Assembly (NCBI GenBank): GCA_017308575.1
Contig: JAFKEQ010000003.1
Coordinates: forward strand, 868,001 to 932,000
Source: Afipia sp.
Lineage (GTDB): Bacteria; Pseudomonadota; Alphaproteobacteria; Rhizobiales; Xanthobacteraceae
Length of the DNA stretch: 64,000 bases
Direction: 5' to 3'
Program-made: the position numbers and the translations under genes
Notes under the pieces: model-generated
The model's database searches: none
Told to the model about the DNA's origin: nothing
Seen by the model: only the letters and a program-made list of their open reading frames with translations
Shown: one piece after another, positions 27,531 to 36,125 of the stretch
Layout of the letters: each line of letters starts with the position of its first letter
Position numbering within the stretch: the stretch's first letter is position 1

Positions 27531-27991
27531 TCCGGCTGTGCCTCGTCCGGCTTGCCGCCGAACAGGCGATGCAGCATCCGCTCGACCGGACCGCCGACCA
27601 TCAGCAACAGGAGCGCAATCGCAAGTGCGATGCCGACCAGCCGCCAGTGGCCAAGGCCGCAGACAACGCCGACGCAGGCGGTGAACCATACGCAGGCGGC
27701 GCTGGTCAGGCCTTTGACCTTGTGCTGGTCGGCATGAACGATGACGCCAGCGCCGAGAAAGCCGATGCCGGTGAGAATACCCTGGACAACGCGGCTGCTT
27801 GCGTCCGACAACTGGCCGGCTTCAATCGCGGCGGGACTGGCGATCAGCACGACCAGCGAGGTGGCCAAGCCGACGAGACCGAGCGTGCGCAGGCCGATAG
27901 GCTTGCCGTGCAGATCACGGTTGAGGCCGATGGCGCCCGAGGCGAGCGTCGCTACGCCGAGCCGCAAGACGATGTCCCACCATTCGAGCAA
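27527..27991 (-). CDS. MgtC/SapB-family membrane protein
   Basis: A 154-residue inner-membrane protein with about four or five helices. The family signature is in the first half: GAIGLNRDLHGKPIGLRTLGLVG and, near residue 75, GILTGIGFLGAGVI, then GLTSAACVWFTACVGVV. MgtC members affect ATP synthase or magnesium and virulence behaviour, but this short type without the C-terminal ACT-like domain is poorly studied. It ends in an overlap with the ParB-like gene. Confidence 0.88.
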   Translation of the reverse strand: MLEWWDIVLRLGVATLASGAIGLNRDLHGKPIGLRTLGLVGLATSLVVLIASPAAIEAGQLSDASSRVVQGILTGIGFLGAGVIVHADQHKVKGLTSAACVWFTACVGVVCGLGHWRLVGIALAIALLLLMVGGPVERMLHRLFGGKPDEAQPD

Positions 27992-28017
27992 GTCGCGATC
28001 TCCGCAGGGCTGGCGCG

Positions 28018-28605
28018 TTATGATTTCGGCACGCGTCCCATCATATAGAACTCATCGTTCGGGCGCATCTCGGTGAGGCTGGCCATCCGATTGGACAGCG
28101 CGAAGAACGCCGCGATCGCGGCGATGTCCCAGATGTCGTCGTCGCTGAAGCCATGACCGTGCAGGATCTCGAAGTCCTGTGCGGAGGTCTTTTGTGCTTC
28201 GAGGCCAACCTTGACCGCGAAATCGAGCATCGCGCGCTGCCGCGGCGTGATGTCGGCCTTGCGGTAGTTGTTGGCGATCTGGTCCGCAATCAGCGGATTT
28301 TTCGCACGGATGCGTAGCACCGCGCCATGCGACACGACGCAATAGTGGCACTGGTTGGCGGCGCTGGTCGCAACCACGATCATCTCGCGCTCGGCCTTGG
28401 TCAAGCCGCCGTCCTTTTCCATCACCGCGTCGTTGTAGGCAAAGAACGCGCGGAATTCGTCTGGCCGGTAGGCCAGGGCAAGAAACACGTTGGGCACGAA
28501 GCCGGATTTTTCCTGAACGGCGAGAATTCGCTCGCGAATGTCGTCCGGGAGGGAGTTCAGGGCGGGAACGGGAAAGCGGCTGATGGGGGCTGCGGTCATG
28601 CTCAT
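28018..28605 (-). CDS. AhpD-like peroxidase-related protein
   Basis: A 195-residue carboxymuconolactone-decarboxylase-fold protein of the uncharacterised peroxidase-related group. The redox pair is CHYC in AANQCHYCVVSHGA, followed by the conserved His. The N-terminus (NSLPDDIRERILAVQEKSGFVPN) and the DDDIWDIAAIAAFFALSNRMA stretch fit the same group. It probably reduces peroxides with a disulfide cycle in the cytoplasm. It is 26 bases behind the MgtC-like gene start on the same strand. Confidence 0.88.
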   Translation of the reverse strand: MSMTAAPISRFPVPALNSLPDDIRERILAVQEKSGFVPNVFLALAYRPDEFRAFFAYNDAVMEKDGGLTKAEREMIVVATSAANQCHYCVVSHGAVLRIRAKNPLIADQIANNYRKADITPRQRAMLDFAVKVGLEAQKTSAQDFEILHGHGFSDDDIWDIAAIAAFFALSNRMASLTEMRPNDEFYMMGRVPKS

Positions 28606-28695
28606 GGTCCGGTGCGGAAAAGAATTCTCCGAACCATAGATGACGCCGCCGCCAGTGCAAGACGCGTTGGGAGTGCGCGCGATTTTACCGCGCGA

Positions 28696-30453
28696 TCAGC
28701 GCAGCGGCTTTTTCAGCAGCGAGAACCGGTCGGGGTCGAGACCGAGGGAAGGTTGCAGCATTGGCGCTTCCGGCATGCGCGGCACAGGGCGATCGAGCGG
28801 GGTGCGATCGAAGACAGGATCGTTCGGCGTCTCGCGCTGGGACGTCGCGCCACGCCAGCGCTCCAGCACCGAACTGACGAAGTTCATGTCATGGCCGCCG
28901 AGCGTCGATGGCGTCGTTGCGATCGTCGCTTCGCTGCGCGGCAATTGATGCACCGGCACTTCCTTGAAGCGCAGCCGTGTCGGCAGCGCCACGCCTTCAC
29001 CGAACGCGAGAACTTCGCGCGTGCCCAATGACGGCACGAACGACAGCAGGTTCGCGGCGGCGTCGGAGACCGCGGAGCGCAGCAGCATCTGGTCGCGCTC
29101 GTTGGCAAGACGCATCGCGAACAGCGTGTTGCACTGGGAAATGATCGTCGCATCGAGTTCGGCCGGACGCTGTGTCACCAGCGCCAGGTACACGCCATAC
29201 TTGCGGCCTTCCTTGGCGATGCGCGACACTGCCTTGCGCGTCGGACCGAAGCCGACGCCACGGTCCGCGGAGGCGTAGCGGTGCGCTTCCTCGCAAACGA
29301 AAAGCATTGGGGACGCGCCGTCGCTCCACAGTCCGAAATCGAATGCCATGCGGCAGAGCACGGACACCACGGAGTCCACGACCTCGGCCGGAAAACCGGC
29401 GAGTTGCATCACCGTCATCGGCCGGCCATTCGCAGGCAGCCGGAACAGATGGCTGACAACCTCCGCCATGGTATCGCCGCCGACATTAGCGTTCTCGAAC
29501 ATGAAGGCGTAGCGCGGATCGTTTTTCACGGTCTCGATGCGCGTGATCAGCTTGTGATAGACGATACGCGAAGAGCGGTTTTCCAGCTTGCCCATGCGTT
29601 CGTCGATCAGGGAGATCAGATCGACCAGCCGGTAGGGGACCGGCGTGTCCGCCGTGTAGCCGACGGTTTTCACATCGATGCGCTTGAGGCCGACGCGATC
29701 CGTGTTCTGGTATTGCGTATAGGTCGCCTTGGCGATCGGAATGAGTTCGATCAGAACTTCCAGTTCTTCCGAGACACCCGGCCGGCCGCCGAAGATCACA
29801 TCGACGAATTCCTCGAAATTGAAAAGCCAGAACGGCAACTTCAAATTGCGCGGATTGAGGACGAGCGCCTTGTCGCCGAAGCAGCGGCCATATTCGTTGT
29901 GAACGTCGAGCAGGAAGACGCGAAGATCGGGCCGCACGCGCAGGATTTCGTTGAGCAGCAGGGAGACGCCGCTCGATTTGCCGACGCCGGTGGAGCCCAG
30001 CACGGCGAAGTGCTTGCTCAGCATGTCTTCGACATCGACATAGGCGGTGACGGACGGGTCCTGCTGCAGCGTGCCGACATTGATCTGTTCGGCCTTGGAC
30101 GGCGCATAGACCGTCCGCAGCTGCTGGTTGGTCAGAACGTCCACGACATCGCCGATGGTCGGATAACTGGTCACGCCGCGCTGGAAACGGCCGGTGGGGC
30201 CGAGTCCGATTTCACCCAGAAGATCGACCGATGCGACCGCGAAATAGCTATCGGTGGACTGCACGTTCTCGCGGGTAACTTCCGTGATCATCGCGACAAT
30301 GATGGTCGTCGCCGTCCGAATGCCGAAGAACTGTCCGACAGTGGCCCGCACATTGGAGTCGTTGATCTGGCTCGTGGTCATAAGTCCGATGCGGGCTTGG
30401 GAGCCGCGAACCGAAATGACGCGTCCGAGCGCTGGCGGATTTGCAGTGATCAT
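28696..30453 (-). CDS. HerA-like ATPase (DUF87)
   Basis: A 585-residue P-loop ATPase of the HerA/FtsK-like superfamily. An N-terminal beta-barrel (HAS-barrel, about residues 10-120, LGRVISVRGSQARIG) is followed by Walker A GSTGVGKSSG at about 155-165. The Walker B Glu is in LFVCEEAHRYA, and the arginine-rich QRPAELDATIISQCNTLFA segment is typical of bacterial HerA-like helicases. In archaea HerA acts with NurA in end resection. No NurA-like gene is adjacent here, so the role is uncertain. Confidence 0.85.
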   Translation of the reverse strand: MITANPPALGRVISVRGSQARIGLMTTSQINDSNVRATVGQFFGIRTATTIIVAMITEVTRENVQSTDSYFAVASVDLLGEIGLGPTGRFQRGVTSYPTIGDVVDVLTNQQLRTVYAPSKAEQINVGTLQQDPSVTAYVDVEDMLSKHFAVLGSTGVGKSSGVSLLLNEILRVRPDLRVFLLDVHNEYGRCFGDKALVLNPRNLKLPFWLFNFEEFVDVIFGGRPGVSEELEVLIELIPIAKATYTQYQNTDRVGLKRIDVKTVGYTADTPVPYRLVDLISLIDERMGKLENRSSRIVYHKLITRIETVKNDPRYAFMFENANVGGDTMAEVVSHLFRLPANGRPMTVMQLAGFPAEVVDSVVSVLCRMAFDFGLWSDGASPMLFVCEEAHRYASADRGVGFGPTRKAVSRIAKEGRKYGVYLALVTQRPAELDATIISQCNTLFAMRLANERDQMLLRSAVSDAAANLLSFVPSLGTREVLAFGEGVALPTRLRFKEVPVHQLPRSEATIATTPSTLGGHDMNFVSSVLERWRGATSQRETPNDPVFDRTPLDRPVPRMPEAPMLQPSLGLDPDRFSLLKKPLR

Positions 30454-30846
30454 GTAGTCGGCAAGCCTTAAGCGACGTGAATTACTCGATTGTACAAGGG
30501 GTTGTTACCAGAACTGTAAACGCGCCGGGTTCGGCGAAGGCGGAGGGAAGGGCGCGGACCGGCCTGAGGGCGGCGCGAATGTGCTAAGACCCCGTTATAA
30601 AAGGGGTATTTTTGTATTGAGGAATTCCTGATTAAGTATTTGTTTACTCTATTGAAATCCGCTCGTTTCGAGCGGCGGGAGGGGGGCTCGCCAACCTTTT
30701 TATCCTCGGAAGCCTGACTTCATTCACAGCAGGGGTAGACCGCGACCAAACCTCGCTCTATATCCAGCGCACAAATCGATTTGCTGATTTGGATGACGAT
30801 CCGCCCGATGCTACGCATTGCGCGTCAGATCACACCCGCGATCGAT
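30454..30846. other. Gene-free stretch upstream of tRNA-Gln
   Basis: About 390 bases without a convincing reading frame. Part of it (30590-30665) is AT-rich compared with its surroundings (GTATTTTTGTATTGAGG and TAAGTATTTGTTTACTC). It should hold the promoter of the HerA-like gene on one side and of the tRNA on the other. No repeat, attachment site or integrase remnant was recognised in it. Confidence 0.5.
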
Positions 30847-30920
30847 TGGGGAATGGTGTAACGGTAGCACAACAGACTCTGACTCTGTTTGTCTTGGTTC
30901 GAATCCAGGTTCCCCAGCCA
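30847..30920 (+). tRNA. tRNA-Gln (anticodon CTG)
   Basis: The acceptor stem TGGGGAA pairs with TTCCCCA, the discriminator is G and the CCA end is encoded. The D arm is GTG-TAACGGTAG-CAC, the anticodon arm ACAGA-CTCTGAC-TCTGT, and the T arm CTTGG-TTCGAAT-CCAGG. The anticodon CTG reads CAG glutamine codons. It stands alone, followed 40 bases later by a terminator-like hairpin. Confidence 0.95.
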
Positions 30921-30960
30921 ACCAATCCGACTTTAGAGAATATTCCTCTTAGGCGTCAAA

Positions 30961-30983
30961 AAGCCCGCTAGATGCGGGCTTTC
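30961..30983 (+). terminator. Intrinsic terminator after tRNA-Gln
   Basis: AAAGCCCGC, the loop TAGAT and GCGGGCTTT form a strong short hairpin ending in TTTC, 40 bases past the tRNA. The opposite strand also ends in a T run (from the AAAAAG on the left side), so it could serve the minus-strand acyl-CoA ligase operon as well. Confidence 0.75.
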
Positions 30984-31044
30984 GATGCTGGCGGAGACTG
31001 AGGACAATCACTACGCGGCGGGTGAACCTGTCGAGGCGACTTTA

Positions 31045-32643
31045 TTATGCGTCGCTCGCAGCAAGATCGGCCTTCAGCTTTGATTTCAGGATTTTGCCTG
31101 TCGGGCCGATCGGCAGTTCATTGGTCAGAATGATTTTCGCTGGCCGCTTGTAGGCCGTCAGATTCTCTTTGGCCCACGCCTCAAGCTTGGCGATGTCGAG
31201 CTGCCGGCCTGCAGTCGGCTGAACGTAGGCGATGACTTCCTCGTTGCCATCCACCGCGCGGCCGACCACGGCCACCAGCGCCACCCCCGGCACCTGCGAG
31301 AGCACTGCTTCCACTTCGACCGGATAGACGTTGAATCCGCTGCGGATGATGACATCCTTGGTGCGGCCCACCAGCGACAGGTTGCCTTCGTGGTCCATCG
31401 ATCCAATGTCGCCAGTGGTGATGAAGCCGTCGGGCCGGCTGACGTCTTCGTTGGCGGAATCGTTCTTGTAATAGCCCAGCATGAGGTTGGGTCCCTTGAC
31501 CCATATCTCGCCGGGTTCGCCGATCGCGGCGCTATGGCCGCCCTCGCGCATGATGCGGATCTTGATGCCTGGTTGGGGAACGCCGACGGTTCTGCCGACC
31601 GTTGCGCCCGGTGAACGTGTGATCGGGGAGATTTCCGTCATGCCGTAGGAGTTGCCGATCTCGAGTCCGAATGCGTTTTCGATCTGCGCCTTCAGCGTCA
31701 GATCGAGCGGCATTCCGCCGACGGCGATGAAGCGCAAACGATCCGAGCGAAGAGAGAGCCCGTTGGCCTCCGCATACTCGATCACCCGCGCGAAGATCGT
31801 CGGAACGCCCATTACGTAGCTGATGCGGTTTGCATGCAGCGCGGCCACGAAATTGTCCGGGCGGAATTGAGGGACGAGTTCGGTGGTGCCGCCGGCCCAG
31901 ATCGCGGTGGTCAGCATGGCGCCGAGGCCGATGACGTGGCTGAGGGGAGCGATGTTGTAGAACATGTCGTCGGGCGTGATTTTGCGAAGCTCCGCCATGT
32001 TGCCGCCCATGTACATGATGGCCTGATGGCTGAGCCTGACGCCTTTCGGCGCGCCGGTGGTGCCCGAGGAGAACAACAGGATCGCCGTCTGGCGCTCCTT
32101 CTCCGGATAGACAGGTTCGGGGCGTGCGTTCTCGTTGGTCGGTGCAAGGGCGACCTTGCCGAAAATGGGATCGTCATGCGCGCTGGCCTGAGCCCGCGTC
32201 GCATGATCGGCGGCGGACGATGAGTCGCCAACCGTGTAGACGACAGTGCGGCATCCGCTAAAGACGCGGCATGCGTCGATTTCCCGCGCCGACATCCGCG
32301 CATTGATAGGGCTGGCCCATGCGTCGAGAGCGGTCGCTGCGAAAACGAACGTGACTGCCGCGATGGAATTCTCGTTCACGATCATGACGCGATCGCCGGG
32401 GACAACGCCTGCATCCTTCAATATCTGCTTGGCGCGGCCTATCGCCTGCCATAGCTCGGCGTAGGTGATTGTCTTGCTGCCCGAGATCAGCGCGCGCCGG
32501 TCGGGATTGGCGTTGGCTTGGCGTTCGACCAGCCCCGTCAGTCGGGACGGCATCGACGCCAGCAGCCGCTCGGCGCTGCCGCCGTCAAATACGTTCTGCG
32601 CGGGAGAATTCATCGGATTCGTCTTGATCTCTGGTTTCGCCAA
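31045..32643 (-). CDS. AMP-forming acyl-CoA ligase
   Basis: A 532-residue ANL-superfamily enzyme that activates a carboxylic acid with ATP and CoA. The adenylation motifs are FSSGTTGAPKG (P-loop), NSYGMTEISP, TTGDIG and the hinge GRTKDVIIRSGFNVYPVE; the catalytic Lys is in GPTGKILKSKL. The substrate cannot be read from sequence. It is the last gene of an ATPase-permease-ligase operon, so it likely activates the imported acid, and the nearby hydratase and thiolase-like genes fit the next steps. Confidence 0.92.
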   Translation of the reverse strand: MAKPEIKTNPMNSPAQNVFDGGSAERLLASMPSRLTGLVERQANANPDRRALISGSKTITYAELWQAIGRAKQILKDAGVVPGDRVMIVNENSIAAVTFVFAATALDAWASPINARMSAREIDACRVFSGCRTVVYTVGDSSSAADHATRAQASAHDDPIFGKVALAPTNENARPEPVYPEKERQTAILLFSSGTTGAPKGVRLSHQAIMYMGGNMAELRKITPDDMFYNIAPLSHVIGLGAMLTTAIWAGGTTELVPQFRPDNFVAALHANRISYVMGVPTIFARVIEYAEANGLSLRSDRLRFIAVGGMPLDLTLKAQIENAFGLEIGNSYGMTEISPITRSPGATVGRTVGVPQPGIKIRIMREGGHSAAIGEPGEIWVKGPNLMLGYYKNDSANEDVSRPDGFITTGDIGSMDHEGNLSLVGRTKDVIIRSGFNVYPVEVEAVLSQVPGVALVAVVGRAVDGNEEVIAYVQPTAGRQLDIAKLEAWAKENLTAYKRPAKIILTNELPIGPTGKILKSKLKADLAASDA

Positions 32644-32661
32644 TTCACCGCGGCGTATGGC

Positions 32662-33447
32662 TCATGCGCCTTCGGTCGCGACATGAGCCCTGTTTTCCCA
32701 GAACACGACCTTGCGATGCAGGTATTGAAGCATTTCGTTTCCTGCCACACCGATGGCAGCGAGCACAATCACCACCGCGAACATGGTGGCGACATCCATG
32801 GTCATGGACGAGGCTTGCAGCAGATTTCCAAGGCCTGCCTTCGAGGCGATGAATTCGCCGACAACCGCGCCGATCAGCGCCATGGCGACACTGATCTGCA
32901 GACCGGCGAAGATCGACGAGGCGGCTGCGGGAAGCTTGACGTTCAGCAGGATATTCCATCGTGATGCGCTGAATGCGCGGTACAGGTTCACGATGTCGGG
33001 ATTGACGGAGCGGATGCCGACCAGCGTGTTGATGAAAACCGGAAAGAAGCAGATCAGCGCGACCAGAACGATTTTGGACGACATGCCGAAGCCGAACCAG
33101 ACGATGATGAGAGGTGCGAGCGCGACCTTAGGCATCGACTGGAGTGCGACGATATACGGCATCAGGGCACGCTCGATGAGCGGAATCTCGGCGAGGAGAG
33201 CGCCGATCACGACGGCGAGGAAGCAGCCGAGAAGATACCCGACGACCACAGCGTAAAGCGTCGCCGCGATGTGCGGATAAAAGGTGCCGTTCACCAGTCC
33301 ATCGAAGAGCGCCGCGCCGACGGAAAGTGGCGCGGGAACGAGATAAGCGGGCACCTTGAAGAAGCGGACCGACAGGTCCCACAACAGGAGCGTCGCAATG
33401 AAGAAAGCAACAGAGATGCTGACTTCAACCCAGCGAAATCTCATCAT
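32662..33447 (-). CDS. NitT/TauT-type ABC transporter permease
   Basis: A 261-residue inner-membrane permease of the nitrate/sulfonate/taurine class (SsuC/TauC-like), with about six helices. The ATPase-coupling loop is in the segment YRAFSASRWNILLNVKLPAA, with GAVVGEFIASKAGLG after it. Its ATG overlaps the ATPase stop by four bases, and the acyl-CoA ligase follows at 18 bases. The matching binding protein is most likely the one at 37.8-38.9 kb, which shares the same operator. Confidence 0.92.
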   Translation of the reverse strand: MMRFRWVEVSISVAFFIATLLLWDLSVRFFKVPAYLVPAPLSVGAALFDGLVNGTFYPHIAATLYAVVVGYLLGCFLAVVIGALLAEIPLIERALMPYIVALQSMPKVALAPLIIVWFGFGMSSKIVLVALICFFPVFINTLVGIRSVNPDIVNLYRAFSASRWNILLNVKLPAAASSIFAGLQISVAMALIGAVVGEFIASKAGLGNLLQASSMTMDVATMFAVVIVLAAIGVAGNEMLQYLHRKVVFWENRAHVATEGA

Positions 33448-34268
33448 GCGATCCTCGTGGATGGTGCGGTGTTTGATTTGAACAAGGCCCTGAGGTGCGT
33501 TGCGTATTCGCCGAACATCGATTGCCCCATGGTTTCGACATCCCGAACGCGGGGGAGGTCGATCTTGATATCGTCGATGACGCGGCCAGGGCGAGGCGAG
33601 AGCGTGAGAACGCGGTCCGAGAGATAGACAGCTTCGGGAATTGAATGGGTGATGAACAGGACGGATTTCCCGGTGGTCATCCAGATCTGCTGCAACTCAT
33701 CCATCATGAATTCACGCGACATCGCGTCGAGCGCTGCGAACGGCTCGTCCATCAACAGCATCGCCGGATCGTGAATAAGGCCGCGTGCAATGCCGACACG
33801 TTGCTGCATTCCGCCCGACAGTTCGTAAGGGTAGTGATTGATAAAGTCGCCCAGGCCGACAAGCCGCAAAAGATCATGCGCGCGGTCCTTGTACTCGTGA
33901 ACAGGCATGCGCATGGCGCGGATAGGGACGAGAACGTTCTCAAGTACCGTTTTCCATGGAAGGAGCGTCGGCTGCTGAAAGACGATGCCAATATCCGGTC
34001 GTGGCTCCTTGACCTCGACGTCAGCCAGAACCACGTTTCCGGATGTCGGGCGCAGCAGGCCGGACACGATTTTGAGCAAGGTCGATTTGCCGCATCCCGA
34101 CGGTCCAAGGATGGAAACAAACTCGCCCTTCCGTATTGAAAATGTCAGGTCGCGAATGGCAGTGATCGGGCCGCGGGTCGAATTGTAGACCAGATTCATC
34201 TGGTTGATTGAGAGCACGGGATTCGGTGAATCTCCATGCGCTTGCTTTGCTTGATGAGGTTTCAGCAT
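33444..34268 (-). CDS. NitT/TauT-type ABC transporter ATPase
   Basis: A 274-residue ATP-binding protein. Walker A is GPSGCGKST, the Q-loop GIVFQQPTLLPW, the signature LSGGMQQRV, Walker B LLMDEPFAALD and the switch His in FITHSIPEA. The regular 250-residue core is preceded by about 15 extra residues; the ATG at 34268 is the only clear start. It is the first gene of the importer-ligase operon. The candidate TetR operator lies 135-154 bases upstream. Confidence 0.93.
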   Translation of the reverse strand: MLKPHQAKQAHGDSPNPVLSINQMNLVYNSTRGPITAIRDLTFSIRKGEFVSILGPSGCGKSTLLKIVSGLLRPTSGNVVLADVEVKEPRPDIGIVFQQPTLLPWKTVLENVLVPIRAMRMPVHEYKDRAHDLLRLVGLGDFINHYPYELSGGMQQRVGIARGLIHDPAMLLMDEPFAALDAMSREFMMDELQQIWMTTGKSVLFITHSIPEAVYLSDRVLTLSPRPGRVIDDIKIDLPRVRDVETMGQSMFGEYATHLRALFKSNTAPSTRIA

Positions 34269-34402
34269 GCGGCTCGACCTTGGATGTCCCCCGAAATATC
34301 CACGGCCTCGCGCTCGTGGATCATGGTGTGTTTTCTGGTGCGGGTCTGTGCCCGATGCAGGTTGGTGTGCCGTTCGTCGGCGCGTCCGATCTCAGTATGC
34401 AT

Positions 34403-34422
34403 AATTCGCACGACCGTGCAAA
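34403..34422 (-). promoter_or_regulatory. Candidate TetR operator, site A
   Basis: Read on the minus strand this is TTTGCACGGTCGTGCGAATT. It matches site B (35266-35285) and site C (38921-38940) at nearly every base, including flanking ATTTATTTGC. It lies between the divergent importer ATPase and tetR genes, where it could control both. This site has one mismatch from perfect dyad symmetry at the centre. Confidence 0.75.
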
Positions 34423-34537
34423 TAAATTTACTGCGGCCTATTCTCCGCGAAGGGACGTTGCTATCGTTGCGGTTCGGCGCAGGACCGGATATTTAATTGG
34501 TGTATGTGAGAGGCGCTCAGAACTGGATTCCCGAAAT

Positions 34538-35200
34538 ATGAAAAGCAAATCGAAAGCCGTTGCCGGAAAACGGCCTGGCCGAGTTCAGAGGCGTAAGGAC
34601 CTGTTGGGTACGGTTTACGAAGTCATTTCGGAATCCGGAATTGACGGCGCCAGCATGCGACAAATTGCCGACCGTGCGGAAGTCAGCACCGGCACAATCA
34701 ATTACCATTTTGGAAACAAGCAAAAGCTCATCATGGCGGCGCTTCAGGCCGCTTATGAAACTCCGTCGGAAGAGGGGCCTAGCTCTTCGCCATTGGGGCA
34801 GCTCAAGGTTTTTGCCTTCAGCCACATTTTCCGATCATCGAACGATCGGTTCTGGCGCTTTTGGGTCAACTATGCCGCTGCCGGTACAAGAAGCACCGAG
34901 TTGCGAAAACATCAAAACAGGCGCTTCGAGAAGCAGCTTGGATTCTGGAAGAAACTTATCGACAGCGCGATCGATGCCGGCGAATTGCCGGCGGATATCG
35001 ACGCGCAGCGTACCTCCGAGAACCTGCTGATTTTCGCGCATGGACTGGTCATGCGCCAGATTTTGCGTCCGGATGCGGAAAATCGCGATCACTGCGAAAG
35101 GCTTCTCGAGGAATACTTCGAGGCTCTGGAGCGGGGTAAGTCCAAAGTGAATGAAAAAACTTCGAGGCCGTCGATCCGGGAATTATCCGAAATTCACTGA
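34538..35200 (+). CDS. TetR-family transcriptional regulator
   Basis: A 220-residue regulator. A Lys/Arg-rich N-terminus is followed by the TetR helix-turn-helix: ISESGIDGASMRQIADRAEVS then TGTINYHFGNKQKLI (about residues 28-65). The C-terminal ligand domain is like that of BetI-type TetR proteins (FWRFWVNYAAAG). The start is ATG 34538 (MKSKSKAV); the frame is open further upstream but the sequence is not protein-like. It is divergent from the importer operon, and the repeated palindromes nearby are its best candidate targets. The ligand is probably the imported acid or its CoA ester. Confidence 0.92.
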   Translation: MKSKSKAVAGKRPGRVQRRKDLLGTVYEVISESGIDGASMRQIADRAEVSTGTINYHFGNKQKLIMAALQAAYETPSEEGPSSSPLGQLKVFAFSHIFRSSNDRFWRFWVNYAAAGTRSTELRKHQNRRFEKQLGFWKKLIDSAIDAGELPADIDAQRTSENLLIFAHGLVMRQILRPDAENRDHCERLLEEYFEALERGKSKVNEKTSRPSIRELSEIH

Positions 35201-35224
35201 CGCGTCAGCAGCGCAATAATAAAG

Positions 35225-35253
35225 ACCGTCGGCTCCGGGCCGGCGGTTTTTTT
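35225..35253 (+). terminator. Intrinsic terminator of tetR
   Basis: ACCGTCGGC (35225-35233), the loop TCCGG, and GCCGGCGGT (35239-35247) form a nine-pair stem with one G-T pair, followed by seven T. It is 25 bases past the tetR stop and directly before operator site B, so it separates tetR from the hydratase operon. Confidence 0.85.
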
Positions 35254-35265
35254 GTGTCTTAGATT

Positions 35266-35285
35266 ATTTGCACGATCGTGCGAAT
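35266..35285 (+). promoter_or_regulatory. Candidate TetR operator, site B
   Basis: ATTTGCACGATCGTGCGAAT is a near-perfect palindrome (core TTGCACGATCGTGCGA), 55 bases before the enoyl-CoA hydratase ATG and just after the tetR terminator. The same extended sequence, with ATTATG on its right side, is found at site A read on the other strand. Confidence 0.8.
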
Positions 35286-35339
35286 TATGATAACCGGTCG
35301 GAGATTGCTCGCAACAAGATCAAAGAAAAGATAACCCGC

Positions 35340-36098
35340 ATGTCCCTTGTCCTTCTCGAAAGACCATCTCCCCACGTCGCCGTCGTGCGCTTCAATCGTC
35401 CGGATGTGCGCAATGCGCTCAACACGGAAGTGCGCCGCCTTCTGCACGGATACTTCGCCCAACTGGCGGATGATCCTGAGGTCCGTTGCGTTGTTTTGAC
35501 CGGTAGCGAACAGGCATTCGCCGCCGGGGCGGATATCCAGGAGCAGGCCGGGCGCGACGTCGTCGGCGCGATCGAGGCTTATACGACCCGCGCCGTCATG
35601 GATTTCCCGAAGCCGGTCATTGCCGCGGTCAACGGCTTTGCGCTCGGTGGCGGATGCGAATTCGCGATGCAGTGCGACATCATCATCGCAAATGACAAGG
35701 CAAAGTTCGGCCAGCCCGAAATCAAGTTGGGTCTGATCCCGGGCGCCGGTGGGACGCAGCGTCTGCCAAGGACGGTCGGAAAATACAACGCGATGTATTT
35801 GCTGCTGACCGGTGCGTTCATCAACGCAAACGATGCGCACCGCATGGGTCTGGTCAGCGAGGTAGTACCCGGCAACTGCGAGCCGCGCGCGCTTGAGATC
35901 GCGGCGCAGATCGCCACGCTCGCGCCGCTGGCTGCCCAGCAGATCAAGGAAGTCGTGAACGCGGGCCTCGATACGTCGCTTGATGCCGGACTCAAGCTGG
36001 AGCGCCGCGGTTACCAGTTGATGTTCGGTACGGCCGACATGCGGGAAGGCGTCAAGGCTTTCAGTGAGAAGCGTGCCGCCACCTTCGCGGGCAAGTAA
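35340..36098 (+). CDS. Enoyl-CoA hydratase/isomerase family protein
   Basis: A 252-residue crotonase-fold enzyme. Both catalytic glutamates of true hydratases are there: one in GGGCEFAMQCD and one in FGQPEIKLGLIPGAGG. The oxyanion-hole segment is AFAAGADIQE. It should add water to a 2-enoyl-CoA. I chose ATG 35340 (MSLVLLERPSPH), which matches the family N-terminus, although the ribosome site is weak. It is the first gene of an operon with the thiolase-like and DUF35 genes and has operator site B in front. Confidence 0.92.
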   Translation: MSLVLLERPSPHVAVVRFNRPDVRNALNTEVRRLLHGYFAQLADDPEVRCVVLTGSEQAFAAGADIQEQAGRDVVGAIEAYTTRAVMDFPKPVIAAVNGFALGGGCEFAMQCDIIIANDKAKFGQPEIKLGLIPGAGGTQRLPRTVGKYNAMYLLLTGAFINANDAHRMGLVSEVVPGNCEPRALEIAAQIATLAPLAAQQIKEVVNAGLDTSLDAGLKLERRGYQLMFGTADMREGVKAFSEKRAATFAGK

Positions 36099-36125
36099 AC
36101 GATTGGGGAATTCCAAGGAGAGCAA

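Noticed and set aside
28696..30453. HerA-NurA type defence or repair island
   Set aside because: Only the HerA-like ATPase is present; the neighbours (AhpD-like, MgtC-like, tRNA) give no nuclease partner or other defence gene.
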